64,000 bases of DNA from Mesodorylaimus sp. YZB2_4 (GCA_030248295.1 JASANH010001708.1:124001-188000); one strand, 5' to 3'; shown: positions 1 through 11,470, numbered from the stretch's first letter. The notes: generated by a model from the letters alone, not told the origin. A program made the numbers and translations.

Positions 1-447
1 TCTGTACAGAGCGGCATACATGAGTGGTGTCCTCTGGTTCTTTGTGTCGCCCAGATTCGGGTCGGCTCCCATTCGGACGAGTATGTTCAGAAACTGAGCC
101 TAAAAAAATCGATACACAAAGCTATGCAAACGTTGTCAAGGGACGAAAGCCTGTCACACTGGTTCCTAGTCTTTCTCTCCCACCTGTTTGATCTCATTGG
201 TCACATATCGAATGACTGATATCATTAGCGTCTCTCCTTTGGAATTTCTTTCATCGACAGTAACCTTGAATATTTTATCGGACAGTCGTTTGGGTAAGGG
301 AACTCCACTCAATGTCAAGTCGGTAGTCATGGATTTCATTTTCAACAAGTCCATATGCTGATTAACCCATCGCTCGAAGTCCATACCTCCTTCGTGATGA
401 AACGAAGAACCAACTCTGGACTTGCTCGCCGTGGCGATTGATGTCAT
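1..447 (-). CDS. Ankyrin-repeat protein, ANKRD34-like (5' part; runs off the window)
   Basis: Two exons are visible: 184-447 (starting MTSIATASKS) and 1-99. They are joined by an 84-bp intron with a GTGGGA donor and a poly-T acceptor, phase 0. The joined product has an ankyrin helix pair carrying GETLMISVIRY, then LVRMGADPNLGDTKNQRTPL. The repeat spacing resembles vertebrate ANKRD34 proteins (inferred from memory of that family). A related gene lies at 40517-41575 on the other strand, with an intron at the equivalent place. The protein continues beyond base 1, so total length and function are unknown. The start at 447 is simply the first Met in frame; another Met-containing site (GGMDF) follows 20 codons later. 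Confidence 0.6.
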
Positions 448-1336
448 ATCGAGTCGGCCTAATGTTAATCACATTATCAGCTGCTACTAGCCTCTCGATG
501 CTGCGTCTCCCTAGTACAGGTCAGGCTGGCAGAACCAAACTTCCAACCGAGTCTCCCGCTCTCTCATACACAGTACATAGGGATATATCTATCGCCAAGT
601 GGGTGTCACGGATCGAATTGACGCAAAGGTGTGGGTATGCCAGGACTAAATTACATACGCTGGACAGACAGCAGGTGCAATACAACCAGATCAAACTGGT
701 CAGAAATTTACGCCCTCCCAAGCTCGCACGCCAACTCCTCGATTCAACAAATTACCCCTTGCGTAAAAACGAAAGATTAAAGTAGAGAATAAATGTCCTC
801 ATGACCACCTCGTGTGGACATAGACGTAGTGCATGTCCTGAATCACACCTTTTTTAACTGCAACTCTAGACTAACTACCTATTTTCTGTAGGCTAGCTTC
901 GTGACAGCGTCTGATAAGATTTTTTGCTAGGACGATGGGAGAATGAAGGACGAATTCAAAAAGAATAACCTTTTAGGCCCGCTATGAGAAAACAGTAGTT
1001 TAGGGGCAAAAGAAATAGACATTATCGAATGCAAATTATCGATCTCCACTCAATAACTTCGTTTGCGTCATATGACACAAATAGAACGAGTCAAAGCGTC
1101 ATCAAACGATATATCTCAACACAATCAAGTTGAAAGCGAACTTTGCGTGTCAAACCTTTAAAACGCAAGGCATACTTTTCTAATCAAGACTCTTCATACA
1201 TACGAAGACTTACCTCTTCATTCGCAGTCTCTTCCCATATCAGATGGCCTCCTGCTGCCAACATAACAAGGGTTTCCCTTGCTCCGGAAGCAACGTGGCT
1301 GCACTAGTTCTCTGAAGAAGGCCATGATCGACAGCC
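448..1336. other. Non-coding interval upstream of the DUF229 gene
   Basis: I see no protein family, RNA gene or repeat that I can support here. Open frames in this interval (for example 438-785) have no recognisable composition or domain and are best read as chance. Confidence 0.5.
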
Positions 1337-1383
1337 GTGCACATAAAAAGGCTGAGTAGGAGGAAAACAGGCAAACAAGAAAT

Positions 1384-1550
1384 CCGGGCGCGGGAGAAAC
1401 ACACACACACACCCCACCAACGCACACCAGCCAACAAAACAAAAACACAGGGCGACCAAAAGACCCCCACAAAAACCCCCAAAACACAAAAACAAAAACC
1501 AAAAAACAAAAAAAAAAACACCCAAAAAAAACACAAAAAAAAAAAAAACG
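1384..1550 (+). repeat. A/C-only low-complexity tract
   Basis: About 165 bases consist almost wholly of A and C on the plus strand. It begins as an (AC)n microsatellite and grades into A-runs broken by C. It is read as Lys/Thr/Pro in the open frame feeding the DUF229 exon, but is more likely intronic or UTR sequence. Confidence 0.8.
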
Positions 1551-1554
1551 CTAG

Positions 1555-4487
1555 CTTGGTGCTGGTGGCTAGTATGTTCTTCGAATGGGATGCCTTAGGT
1601 CTGAGAAGCCAGACCACTACTGCCCACTTTGATGCGCCCAGTATTGTGGATCGAAAAGATTCGAGCGTGCCGTCGGGCCAGACAGGCAGCAAGGATGAAA
1701 AGCAGGGCACGAAAGAAACAGAGGAAGCTGCCCACGTGGACCACGTCCGCCCAGATGAGGGTGGAGAAAAGAAAGAGAAGGAAGACAGATCCGTGGATCA
1801 TGTGGACTCAAACGGAGAGCTAAGAAAGCAGGAAACTGCGAATACGGAACGGAGAGAAGGGTCAAATGTGGCTGGATCTGAGATTCAAAAGAAAATAAGG
1901 AAGTTCAAGGAGAGCGCATCAGGAGAACCCAAGGCTGAGACAACAAATACGAAGGAAGAAAAGATTGAAACAAAGCACAAGCCCAATCAGACAAATGTAG
2001 CGCACCTTTTCGACCAAGATTTACCCGAAATGGGCGAAAAGGTGGCCACATTGGCTGCTGACAATAACAATGAGAGTGAATCCAAAGCGGCGTCAATGAC
2101 TGACACATCGATCAATGACTCGATAATTCAGGAGCCAACGACTCCAGAATCGGTCTTTAAATATCAGGCATCATCGACATCCTACTCAACTCCGAAGGCC
2201 ATTACTGCTGACCTGACGGCACAGGAGAATGAACCGATTCAAATGGATGGAAAAAATGTAACTTATCCCCCTTTTATCACTCGTGCTAATAAGGGTCAAA
2301 AATACGCGTGCACTGTGCCACAATTGGATCCATGGGACGAATCAATACGTAACTTTATCGAACATTATCCACCAAAAATATGTAGAAAAATTCAACCTAA
2401 TCTAATCTACATCGATAACGATAATTATATGAGGTGGGAAAAGGTAAATTTGATTTGCTTTTCTTTATACCAAAATATATTTTGCAGATTTAACGAGTCC
2501 GAACTGAGAAGTTTGAATCTAACAGCGGACGAGGTAGAATGCAATTACAATTGGATCGAAAGGGGCAATAACGAAGAGGATTTTCAAGCCGATTTAGGAC
2601 CTACTCGAGCCATGACCTCCAAGCCAGAAAAGTTGGAAAAAGATGTAGTTCAGGTTAGCTGCTTCAAGAGACAAGATCGGTCCATGCTCTATGGCGAAGT
2701 GCTCAGTTATCCCGTTTTGGATGCGACTAAGAAATTCGCCAACAATAGCGAAAACATGCTCAATATCATTTTGATATTTGTCGACAGCTTATCATTATCA
2801 GCTATGCGGAGACATATGCCGAAGACGTATGGGTTCCTGGAGAAGGAAATGGGATTCAAGACCATGATGGTAAGTGCAAGCCAGGCACCCCCTGCGGGCA
2901 TTATGATTCATTTGCGTTAAGTTTCGTGATCAGAGGCAAGAAATGCATGCCTGCCTGTTCCTTTTGACAAGTTTTTCAGAAAGTAGAATAGCTCAGGGTG
3001 CTGGAATGAGAATTGAGCCTTCTGCCTCCCTTAATCAGGCTCCTATGGCAGTTTTCTCCCCCCCCCCCTCGGGGACTCGACTCGACTGCAATACCGACAC
3101 TACTTCTTCAATCCACTTTTCTCTGAGAGACAGCCACTTACACTCCCCAAACTTACAGTCATAAAAATCTTTCTTTCAGGCCTACAATAAAGTTGCCGAC
3201 AACTCGCTTCCCAATCTCATTCCAATATTGACTGGCAAGAGAGTCCACGATCAGCAACCGGACATGTTAGACGAGTTTCACGAAGACGTGAACATGATTT
3301 ACTTCGATCATTGGCCTCTGATCTGGAAAAATTTTAGTGCCAAAGGTTATATTACTGCCTTCAGCGAAGAGTACCCGGACGTAGGTTTATTTCACATGAG
3401 AGGACACGGATTTCGACAAAAGCCAGTCGATCATTTTTATATTAATTTTTGGAAAGCCTTAGAATGGATGACTTATCAGAAGAAACCTACCAAAGACTGT
3501 TTCGGGAATAAGACGCCTGCAGAAATTTTATTGAACATAATTCGTAACCATTTGACAAAATTCAAAGATTTGGCACAATTCCTTTACATGTACTTGACAT
3601 ATCCCGCTCACACAGACGTTGCTCAGATGGAATACATTGACCATTATTATTATGACTTCTTCAAAGAAATGCATCTTGGGGACAAGTTCAATCGTAGTTT
3701 CGTCATGTTCTTGGCCGATCACGGACAAAGAAACAGTGTCATCAGGACGACCACCATAGGACTGCTGGAGGAACGTCTGCCAGCTTGTCTTATTTATTTC
3801 CCACCTTGGTTTTACAAGAAGCACCCGCATATCAGGGAGAACCTAATCTTGAATCAGGATCGACTGTCCTCTAACTTCGACGTCCATGAAACCCTAATCG
3901 ATATCCTACAAGAGAACTTTGATGGTGAGCAGAGACCAGCGACCAGTCGTGGTGTCAGCCTCCTGTATCCCATTCCCACCAACCGTACCTGCCGATCGGC
4001 GGGAATACCATTTTATTTCTGCACATGTCAACAAATGAAGTGGACCAACATAGCCGTCGATTCGCCCATGGCCAAATATGCGGCTGTTGATTTTGTCTAT
4101 GCAATCAACGAGATTGTACAAAAGAATGCTCTTTGCTCGAGATGGACTCTAAAAAAGTTGATTAGCACCGAAGTCATGGACATTACACCCAGCGAGGCTG
4201 GAGTAACCCATCCACCAGCATCTATAGTAGAATCGGATATGTACAGAACTAATCTTCAATTGGTGCGGGTGACGATCAAGGCTGAAGTGAGTTTCGTGAC
4301 TGGCACATTCCAAGCATTGCTCTTGTTCAACAAGGATGAAAATCAGTTGAGTTTGCACAGCGATATTGGAAGATTGGATCGATACGGGAATCAATCTAGT
4401 TGTATCGGAAATGACGCCAATAGCCAAATCAAGAAAATCTGCGTGTGTCGTAGTTTCGTTGTGAATGCGACGACGGTAGCTGGTTGA
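1555..4487 (+). CDS. DUF229 family protein (alkaline-phosphatase/sulfatase-fold, predicted type II membrane protein)
   Basis: There are two main exons: about 1555-2869 and 3180-4487. They join in phase 0 at GTAAGT (2870) and TTTCAG (3179). The N-terminal ~230 residues are Lys/Glu/Thr-rich and look disordered. The DUF229 core follows: IFVDSLS with a candidate metal-binding Asp, MPKTYGFL, then across the intron VADNSLPNLIPILTG, and later FLADHGQR with a metal-binding DHG and EERLP. These are the family's hallmark blocks. DUF229 proteins are abundant in nematodes and arthropods; their biochemical role is poorly known. LVLVASMFF at the exon start could be the end of a signal-anchor helix, implying a missing upstream exon. 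The acceptor before 1555 lies after an A/C-only tract and is weak, so the N-terminus is uncertain. A possible 44-bp intron at 2444 was rejected because it breaks the frame. Confidence 0.85.
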
Positions 4488-4712
4488 CGAATGTAGTGGA
4501 TGGACTGTATGCGCCATTGGTGAGTGTGTTGTCCGCACCCTTGTATGGCATACCCTGACCATTTGCATGACAGCTATGTGTTTATGTGCACAATACGAGT
4601 AGTGTGAATAGCTGGTTTCATAGTCTGCTGGGGCCTTTCATCGGAAGCGCGCTATCGGCATGCGATGCGAGGTAGTCATGTACATGAGCCTTTAGTGTTC
4701 ATAGAGACTCAA

Positions 4713-4718
4713 AATAAA
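4713..4718 (+). terminator. Polyadenylation signal AATAAA after the DUF229 gene
   Basis: AATAAA lies 226 bases after the DUF229 stop codon, a plausible 3' UTR length. Confidence 0.5.
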
Positions 4719-4829
4719 GGCGTGTAAGTGGCAGCACGGCTAACAGAAACGTAACTGGATCACCAGTCGTTGATCATCGCATTTTGCACAGCCAGCACTG
4801 GAATGCCACTACACGTAACTCACTTAATT

Positions 4830-4925
4830 GTTTCGCGGCCTGGTGGATTAGGCGTCTGCCTCTCACGCCAGGTACGCAGTTACGGGCGAGTGCTCGACTC
4901 GCGGGCCGGTAAATCATTTCGTGTA
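4830..4925 (+). repeat. tRNA-like (SINE-type) sequence
   Basis: TGGTGGATTAGGCGTCTGCC has the form of a tRNA A-box/D-arm, followed downstream by GTGCTCGACTC, which resembles a B-box. No acceptor stem can be formed, so this is a tRNA-derived repeat or pseudogene rather than a tRNA gene. The core TAGGCGTCTGCCTCT recurs near 39140. Confidence 0.4.
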
Positions 4926-5092
4926 AAATGTGTTGCTTCACCCTCGAGTGCGCATAAGCGTTTGATGATGTGGTAAAGCATGAACATGAACTATTCAGGT
5001 ACATGCTACACGTCCAGCGGACAGTACACATACACACCCTATGCAACAGAAGGGCACTGCGCTATTGTTTCTTACACTTACAGCTCTGCACA

Positions 5093-7212
5093 TTATAAAC
5101 TTAAACGGGTACATCGTATTCTACATTCTTCATAGTTTTTGAATCGATTCTGGTTTCCACCGCACCCACCATACACAAATGTTTCACACAATCCACTCGT
5201 ACTATTATAGAAAAAATACTTTCGCAACCGGTCCAAACATGGACCGGAATCAGGTGGTTGATGGCATGTATGGTCATTCGTAGATTCGAAGCCTAAGCAA
5301 GTGAATCTGCCTTCCACGAGTTCACATATTTCGCCGTGATTACATCCTATTTTCGAACATTGCTCCGATTTGCAGGTTTGGTTCTCTGAAAGCAAATGCG
5401 GGAGTGCCGGCTCGGAGTACACAACTAACTTACTTTCGCAATGCCATTTGTGTGAACATGATGGAAATATGCAAGGCTCTCGATTGAAAATGCACGTTTC
5501 GCAGAGAGAGCAAATGCAGGCTGAATCTAAAAATGGGATCTAACGTTAAAGTAGCTGAGAACAGCCAGACGCAAAAAGAAATCTCAAAAAGTTTAGTACT
5601 TTGCGCTTTCTTCCCAGATGATCCAACATGGCTTTGACCGTCCGCGGGTTCAGAAGGACTGACTGGAACGCAGACAGCAGCCCCAGTCGACTCCTGACAT
5701 TGATGATCAGTGGGGCAAAGCGTGTTGGCGCAGGGCGAAGGGGTATCGAGTGCTAACTTTGCTGAACGACGACCAAGGGGCCGAGCGCAACCTTCGCGCA
5801 CTGAAAGAGTATGGGAATGAGAATGCACGAAGGGGACCCTGTACTCTATGACCACATACCTAAGCAACGATAGCCAAGACAGAGCTGTCCTGGTGGACAG
5901 AGGCTAAAATCATTGACGCAATACTCGCACGGGCTTGTGCACGGGTTCGTAGAGCAAGCGCCTTCCGAGCAAAGGACTTCATAACCTGGACAGCCATCCA
6001 GTCTCGCGACTGGTTGCATCTCGCAGCCGACTGGTGGTGCTTGGGCCTGTACTGGTGGACAGACTGAAAGAGATGAACAGAATACAAGATGTGCTCATCT
6101 TGTAACTCCCATAGGCTGCTCTCATTTGGAAAGTGTCTAGGCACCCACTGTAGATGGCAATGGTGCTTCCATCAAGGGGCTTACACACCTAAGAAAAGCC
6201 ACTCGCAAGATAAGAAGGCAAGGGGAGAGGGCAGTGATGCCTCATTTTTGTGGCCGAAAGATGGGCCCCGGTGTCTGAGAATCACGCGTCTTTTGGCCAA
6301 GACTGATTTGTATGTGACCTTGTAGTAAATCCGGGATCAAGAAACACATAGCGAGATAAGGGCAAAAACATCAAGACGTAACTTACAAATCTGAGCATTC
6401 ACCACAGCAGCACTTTGCCCATTTCCAGTTTCCAAGACAGATCCGCATTTTTGTTCGCATTCCCACCTTGTACTGAATCGATTGGAATTTCCGCCGCACC
6501 CGCCATAAACGAACTCCACGCATTGCCCATTCTGGAACCCCCAATGGGGCAAGTACGCCCTGCATGGGCCAGGATTCAATGGCCACGTGCACACGGGACC
6601 CAAAGTGGCACCAGTATTAAAGAGGTCTACTGGTGGGAGTACGGGGACGGGTAAGCTCCCATCGATTTGTGGGTTCGGATTAGCAATGACGGCTTGGCTC
6701 GTGCCACATGTGGCCTCGCAGTCAGCGCTGGTCTCGAATCGGTTCCAATTACCCCCGCAACCCCCATAAATAAACTGTTGGCAATAGGCCCCACTAAAGG
6801 CCCATCGGGGAAAATAGCCACGACAAGGACCACTATCGATCGGCAGCCGACAATCGATCGGTGTCGAATCCGGACGCACGATGGAAGAGACAGGAGTTGG
6901 GCGAAGGCAAGCTACTTCGCACTCCATTTTCGATGCAAAATTGTTGGCATTCCCGTCACATCCGCTGTAAAAGAATTCCCGGCACTCATTCACAACTGGA
7001 TTGTAGAAGTATCGCCGAAGTAAAGCACGGCAAGGACCACGGACCGGGTCCAAATAGCAGGTGTTGAAATCTCGTTGCGGATTTTCTGTATCTGCTATTT
7101 CTCCTGATACCATCTAAGACATTGACGCAGTCAGCACCTCACGATCAATGATAATGCAACTTACGGTACATACCTGGAAGCCAATCAAGACCAGTGTGGC
7201 CAACACCAACAT
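5093..7212 (-). CDS. Secreted multi-Kunitz (BPTI-type) protein with Cys-rich modules
   Basis: Six exons fit by splice sites and phase: 7174-7212, 6387-7113, 5860-6063, 5600-5800, 5434-5526 and 5093-5385, giving 518 aa. The first exon encodes a signal peptide (MLVLATLVLIGFQ). Exon 2 holds three Kunitz domains, each with the FxYGGCxGNxNxF core (YSGCDGNANNF, IYGGCGGNWNRF, VYGGCGGNSNRF). Exons 3-5 encode Cys-rich segments of the WAP/EGF-like kind (CPPGQLC, CANTLCPTDHQC). The last exon holds a fourth Kunitz domain (VYGGCGGNQNRF). Kunitz domains usually inhibit serine proteases, but the P1 site should be read per domain before assuming activity. The intron after exon 4 uses an unusual GTACTA donor, although the phase fits. 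The product is extracellular, perhaps a matrix, cuticle or digestive protease inhibitor. Confidence 0.88.
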
Positions 7213-7553
7213 TGTCGAACGGGCAGTGACAACGGTTATGGTCCAGCCAGATACTTCAGCGCAATAAGTCAGGACACCCCTCCCACGCGCATGACCGAGT
7301 CCGAGTTTCCGAACGACGCTAATAATTTCGACGAATAATGACAACAACGCGTGCTCATCATATACAACCGTGCTAGAAACCGGATCCAGTTCAACATCGC
7401 AGATACGAAAACCAGAAAAAAAGAGCTTTTCCGTGAATACATAAACCATCCTACGTCAAACTGCCGCTCACACATTCAAGCATCCATTTTGAACGAAAAA
7501 GGGAAAACGTCCGACAAAAATACACTAGTAGTACACAATGTGACATACATGTC
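7213..7553. other. Intergenic gap between the Kunitz and RING genes
   Basis: This is the upstream region of the Kunitz gene and the downstream region of the RING gene, both on the minus strand. No TATA box or repeat is obvious. Confidence 0.4.
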
Positions 7554-9018
7554 CTACTTCTCTCCCCTAGGCATCATCTGTTTGATCTCTTGCAGCAGTT
7601 TGACGAACTTGGCCACCACGCCATTCATCCTCTCGATCTGCTCCTGACACTCCTTCGCGTGCTTATCGAAGTCAGTCAGCAACTTTTCGTCGATCGTTGC
7701 GAAAGGCTGAGACTTGGTCTCGGCCTCGGAGACCACTCGGCTGCACTGCAGGACCGAATCGGCCACTGGGGGCACGATCGCGTTGCACTGGCGATTGAAC
7801 TCCTTCGAACTCCTCTCCAGCTGCTCTTGAATGCCCTGAAACTGATTGTCCTCGAAAACGGGGCCAGTAAAGAGGCCCTGTTCAACTCACCCGTTTCAGT
7901 CGACCCAAACGCGTCACTTGCATTTTCATCAGGGCCAGTCGTTTGCCCGCCTCGTGCATGCCGGCGACGATGGTTCGCCTGTCGCGCAGCTTGTGCTCAC
8001 GATGTCCCTCCACGGCGCAGACCGGGCACAGGACCATGCGGCATGTCTCGCAGAATTCGTAGTCCCGCAGATCGACCAGACAACGCACGTCTTGGCAAAC
8101 GGCGCACTTTGGACGCGTCTCGTCGAAGTCAATCCATTCTTGCATTTTCCCCATCACCTATGTAAAACTAATCACTCGAAGCAGCAATCACGGGGAGACA
8201 ACGAAACTAACCTCGGCCAGCACGATCGGCCGGTAGGCGCGCGTGGCTTCCCAACAGGAGAACTGCTGTCGGCACACGCCGCACTTGATCGTCCTCGTCT
8301 GCTGCAAGATTTCCTCCTCGTCTACGAACCCCATCAGGGCGGCGTCGAGACGGTGCTGCAGGTCGCCGGGGCCCCTCATGGCCAGACGAATCATCTCGGA
8401 CAGGCACGACGAGCAGTACGAGTGGCCGCACCTGAGCAGTCGCGGGTCCTGGCATGAACGCAGGCAAATGGGGCACTGAACCAGTTGGCGCATGCTTGTT
8501 CGCAGTTCGGCGATTCTGGCTGCAATGCGAGATGAAATGTGGACCAAGCGCTGGGCATGACCGAGTGTCTTACATGGCATTCGACTGAGCACGAAGCACT
8601 GATCGGCCACCTTGATTCGGTCGTCAGATTTGAGCACAGCCGAGCTCGTCCCGTTCTCCACACGCTTCTCGTTCACGTGCACACTGAACCCCGCTCGCGT
8701 GCCGACTTTCACGCTCACCTTTTGCGAAGAACTGCTTCAGTCAAAATCCAAAAAGCGCCTCGAGCTTACCTTGGCGCCTTGCTCCACGACGAGGACGACT
8801 GCCGAGTCTTCTTCGCTCGGGTCTTCGCACAGCGAGATCCCAAGCTCTTCCGATCTAAAACTGGTTCAGTCAGTATGTGCTTTCATGGACTGCCAAGACC
8901 TTGCTCACTGGACGACAGCATATCGTCGAGGAACCAACGCGGGAAAAGTGACGCAGGGACGGGACAAATCGTGCCCATCGCTGTTCACTGGCTTCAGTTG
9001 CCACCACGGTCGGGACAT
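7554..9018 (-). CDS. FHA-like / RING / B-box / coiled-coil protein (TRIM-like E3 ligase candidate)
   Basis: Six exons fit in phase: 8909-9018, 8770-8854, 8574-8718, 8212-8519, 7891-8157 and 7554-7850 (403 aa). The small 54-bp intron 8520-8573 is optional because it is a multiple of three. Residues ~1-110 resemble an FHA domain of the nibrin type: WWQLKP at the start, VNEKRVENG, then LKSDDRIKV. The phosphothreonine-binding Arg and Ser-x-x-His positions are not conserved. A RING finger follows: CPIC, CGHSYCSSC, and after a long spacer KCGVC. Next comes a B-box: CAVC, CETC, CPVC, HREH. The C-terminus is a coiled coil with heptads from QEQLERSSKEF to LLQEIKQMM. FHA-RING proteins (RNF8, CHFR) and RING-B-box proteins (TRIM) are known; all three together is unusual. 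It is inferred to be a ubiquitin ligase. Start chosen: first Met after an in-frame stop. Confidence 0.75.
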
Positions 9019-9903
9019 GGTTTGGGGAGGCAGCCGTTCCTCTCACTCGCAAAGCACAAAGTGTAACAATGGCGTCAGGCCTTATTGGCCAACTACTTTA
9101 CACTGCTTCTCCCTGCCGAGGTCACGCGAAAAACTGACGTTCCTCATTTTCAATCCACTGAAAGCTATTGTGAGCAGACGGTGTGTGCGTGTCTGTGTGT
9201 GTTCTGATGTTATAAAAACCAGGCACAGTCGAAATGTATATGGATACCCGTATAGTGGGCACCTACACAAAATTCAAAAACGAATGCGCTAACTTTTCAG
9301 CATATGGCTAGATGATGGCTAATCGTGATGGTTTGCTGATACTCGCGACAGTAGGAGTCCCTTGGGATTAATCAGACAAAGAAACCCCCAGCGCATAACG
9401 AGGGGACGAATCATACTGGGAGCGTATTTCCTGGGGGCAAATGCGCCATATGAGGTACGACAGAAAAATTAATGGCAGAAAAAATTCTTTCGCGGGCTTG
9501 CTTTTCAGCTCATAGTTCGTCAGTCTACGTCTTCTGAGGAATAGTTTGATTTTTCCCCTTTGTGCAACAGGTAAACTAGAAATAATGTGGACGCAGATTG
9601 TGCTACACAGACCTGCAACACACGCAAACATTGTGAATCAATGGCATTTTCCTATAGCACCAACACCAGTGAACAGAAATCGCATGAGTACCATTGTGCA
9701 AAAAGGACTTTGTCAAACTGGACTGTGCCACCCTGACATACTGTTCAAACACCTTCGTCAGACAGTAGAGTAATATTTATTTGAAATAACACTTTATAAA
9801 AAACCCCAAACTCCCTACTCCCTCTCAGACTTGACCCTCTTACCAAAAATCTTCATCCACTTTCATTCTGCCCGTAGCAACGCCTTGAACATATCACCAT
9901 GAC
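9019..9903. other. Intergenic region, no supported feature
   Basis: A short (GT)n-rich stretch lies near 9180-9205. No gene, TIR or RNA is recognised. Confidence 0.4.
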
Positions 9904-11141
9904 TCATTTCCTACCCCGGGCACCACCACTCAGGCCGGCCAGGGTGTCCCAGGCAGTATCGGCCATGCCACCCGAAATGGGATTGATGATGCCCTCACCC
10001 ACATTGTCTCCCAATATGCCGTGGATGTAGGGGATGGAGGGGGCCTGGGGAAACAGGTTCTTTATATTTGCTGGGCTCAGATCGATTGGGCTCACTGTAA
10101 AGGGGCGAGTTAGCTGTGAAGAGACTTTGTAAGCTGCTCACATACCAGGCAGCATGCCACCTGTCGGCCCGCAAACACCTGAAATTTTGCAAGGATTAAT
10201 TAAGGAAGGAGCGGCAAATTGTTCAGAACGATTACGTCTTTTAGGCATTTCACAGATGACAGCGCCAGTCTTTTCGTCGCAGCTGTAAGTCTGCCATGCC
10301 CCGAAGGTCTTGGCCTCGGCCCCGATGCACGTGTTGTTACCGTAACCGCCGATAGCTTGACTAATTTGAGCAAACAACATGAGCGGGCTGTTGCTCTAGT
10401 CGCTGCCGTCAACGTAGTGCCATCTACCGTACTGGTCAGTGCACCCACCGAACCACCAGTATATGTATGTCAGTTGCGCGGCCCAGCTACATAGGGCATA
10501 TTGCCTGAAATCGAGGGGATAACATCAGCTGTCGAGACACTGATGACCCCGGCGATGCAGGTCGGTCTGGCAGACCAGAAACACAGGACTGCACTGGATG
10601 GGCCATAGCCTGGGACAAGTGCACTGCAGAATCCCTACCACGACCAGGATGACTCACTTGGTTCCTTTCAACGAGACTCAAAGGAAGGTTTTTCCGAGGG
10701 GTGTACCCACAAAGGCTCTTGTGGACTGACCACCAGCAACGTGGAAGCAGTCACGGATTGGGAACTAAATCTTACCAAGAAACAGCGGAGACGACGGCCT
10801 GTTCCAGCAAGCTGTTCCAGCAACCAATATATTCGATGTCGGCTCTTGCTGCTTGCAGTATTGTTGTTGGTGCCAGAAACTGTCCGAGCGCAGGGGCTGA
10901 GCCGGCATCGAATAGCAGCTCCCAGCGGACCCCACGTGTTCCATCCGAGTGGGCAAGCGATGGGACAATTCGAATCGGCCCTGTTATAGGGGATAGTTCA
11001 ATGCACGTGCACTCTCACTACCTCACCATCTTACCCTCCACTGCCACCAGTTCTGCCGCCTAGGAGCGACACGAACCTCTTGTGGTACGGTTTGCACAAG
11101 CACTGCGCTAAACACAGCAAAAATATCAGAGCAGCCTTCAT
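9904..11141 (-). pseudogene. Secreted C-type-lectin-like gene, apparently disabled
   Basis: The first exon 11035-11141 encodes a signal peptide (MKAALIFLLCLAQCLC) and ends at a GTAAGA donor. The next segment starts a C-type lectin fold (CPLGWNTWG), but the following CYSMPAQPL...FWHQQQYC is in another frame, so a frameshift lies near 10915-10930. Exon 10236-10504 carries the second half: YIYWWFGG, RWHYVDGSD, then TAG at 10396-10398, then NTCIGAEA, GAWQTYSC and VICEMPK. The stop sits where such domains usually have Tyr or Phe. Downstream exons 10146-10178 and 9904-10094 remain in phase and give a tail ending GGARGRK. Two lesions suggest a pseudogene; sequencing error or unusual splicing is possible. 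C-type lectin domains normally bind glycans or other ligands outside the cell. Confidence 0.65.
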
Positions 11142-11204
11142 TTTTTGCGACAAGTGCCCCTGTCTACAGTAATCTTGGGATGATGTGAACCTGCATGACC
11201 CCAG

Positions 11205-11212
11205 TTTATATA
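11205..11212 (-). promoter_or_regulatory. TATA box upstream of the C-type-lectin-like gene
   Basis: On the minus strand this reads TATATAAA, 64 bases ahead of the start codon at 11141. That is compatible with a TATA promoter and a short 5' UTR. Confidence 0.55.
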
Positions 11213-11438
11213 CTTTCTCTCCGCAGGTACTGTATGACCAGCAGTCCTCGGCGGGCTCCTTCAATCAGCATTCAAAAGAAGCTGTCTTTGCTCGCTGTCT
11301 TGTCTGGGACCACGACTGCGACAATGCAGGCCTGACTTCGGCATCATTTGAAGATGTGTACTGATTGCGAGTCAGAAAAAACAGTGCAAGAATCAGATTT
11401 TACCAAGCTGTTATCAAAGCACCGTAAGCAAAGCTGGG

Positions 11439-11464
11439 CAACTGCTGATAGCTCAGCAGTTGCT
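11439..11464. repeat. Short perfect hairpin
   Basis: GCAACTGCTGA, a four-base loop, then TCAGCAGTTGC. It abuts the left arm of the larger foldback at 11471. Confidence 0.8.
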
Positions 11465-11470
11465 CAGTCA

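Noticed and set aside
1218..1710. Hydrophobic Phe/Val/Cys-rich open frames on the minus strand
   Set aside because: They are the complement of the A/C-only tract, which yields T/G codons for Phe, Val, Leu and Cys by composition alone.
2444..2487. 44-bp intron in the DUF229 exon (GTAAAT...TTTGCAG)
   Set aside because: Removing it puts a TAA immediately after the junction, while reading through stays open and gives DUF229-like sequence.
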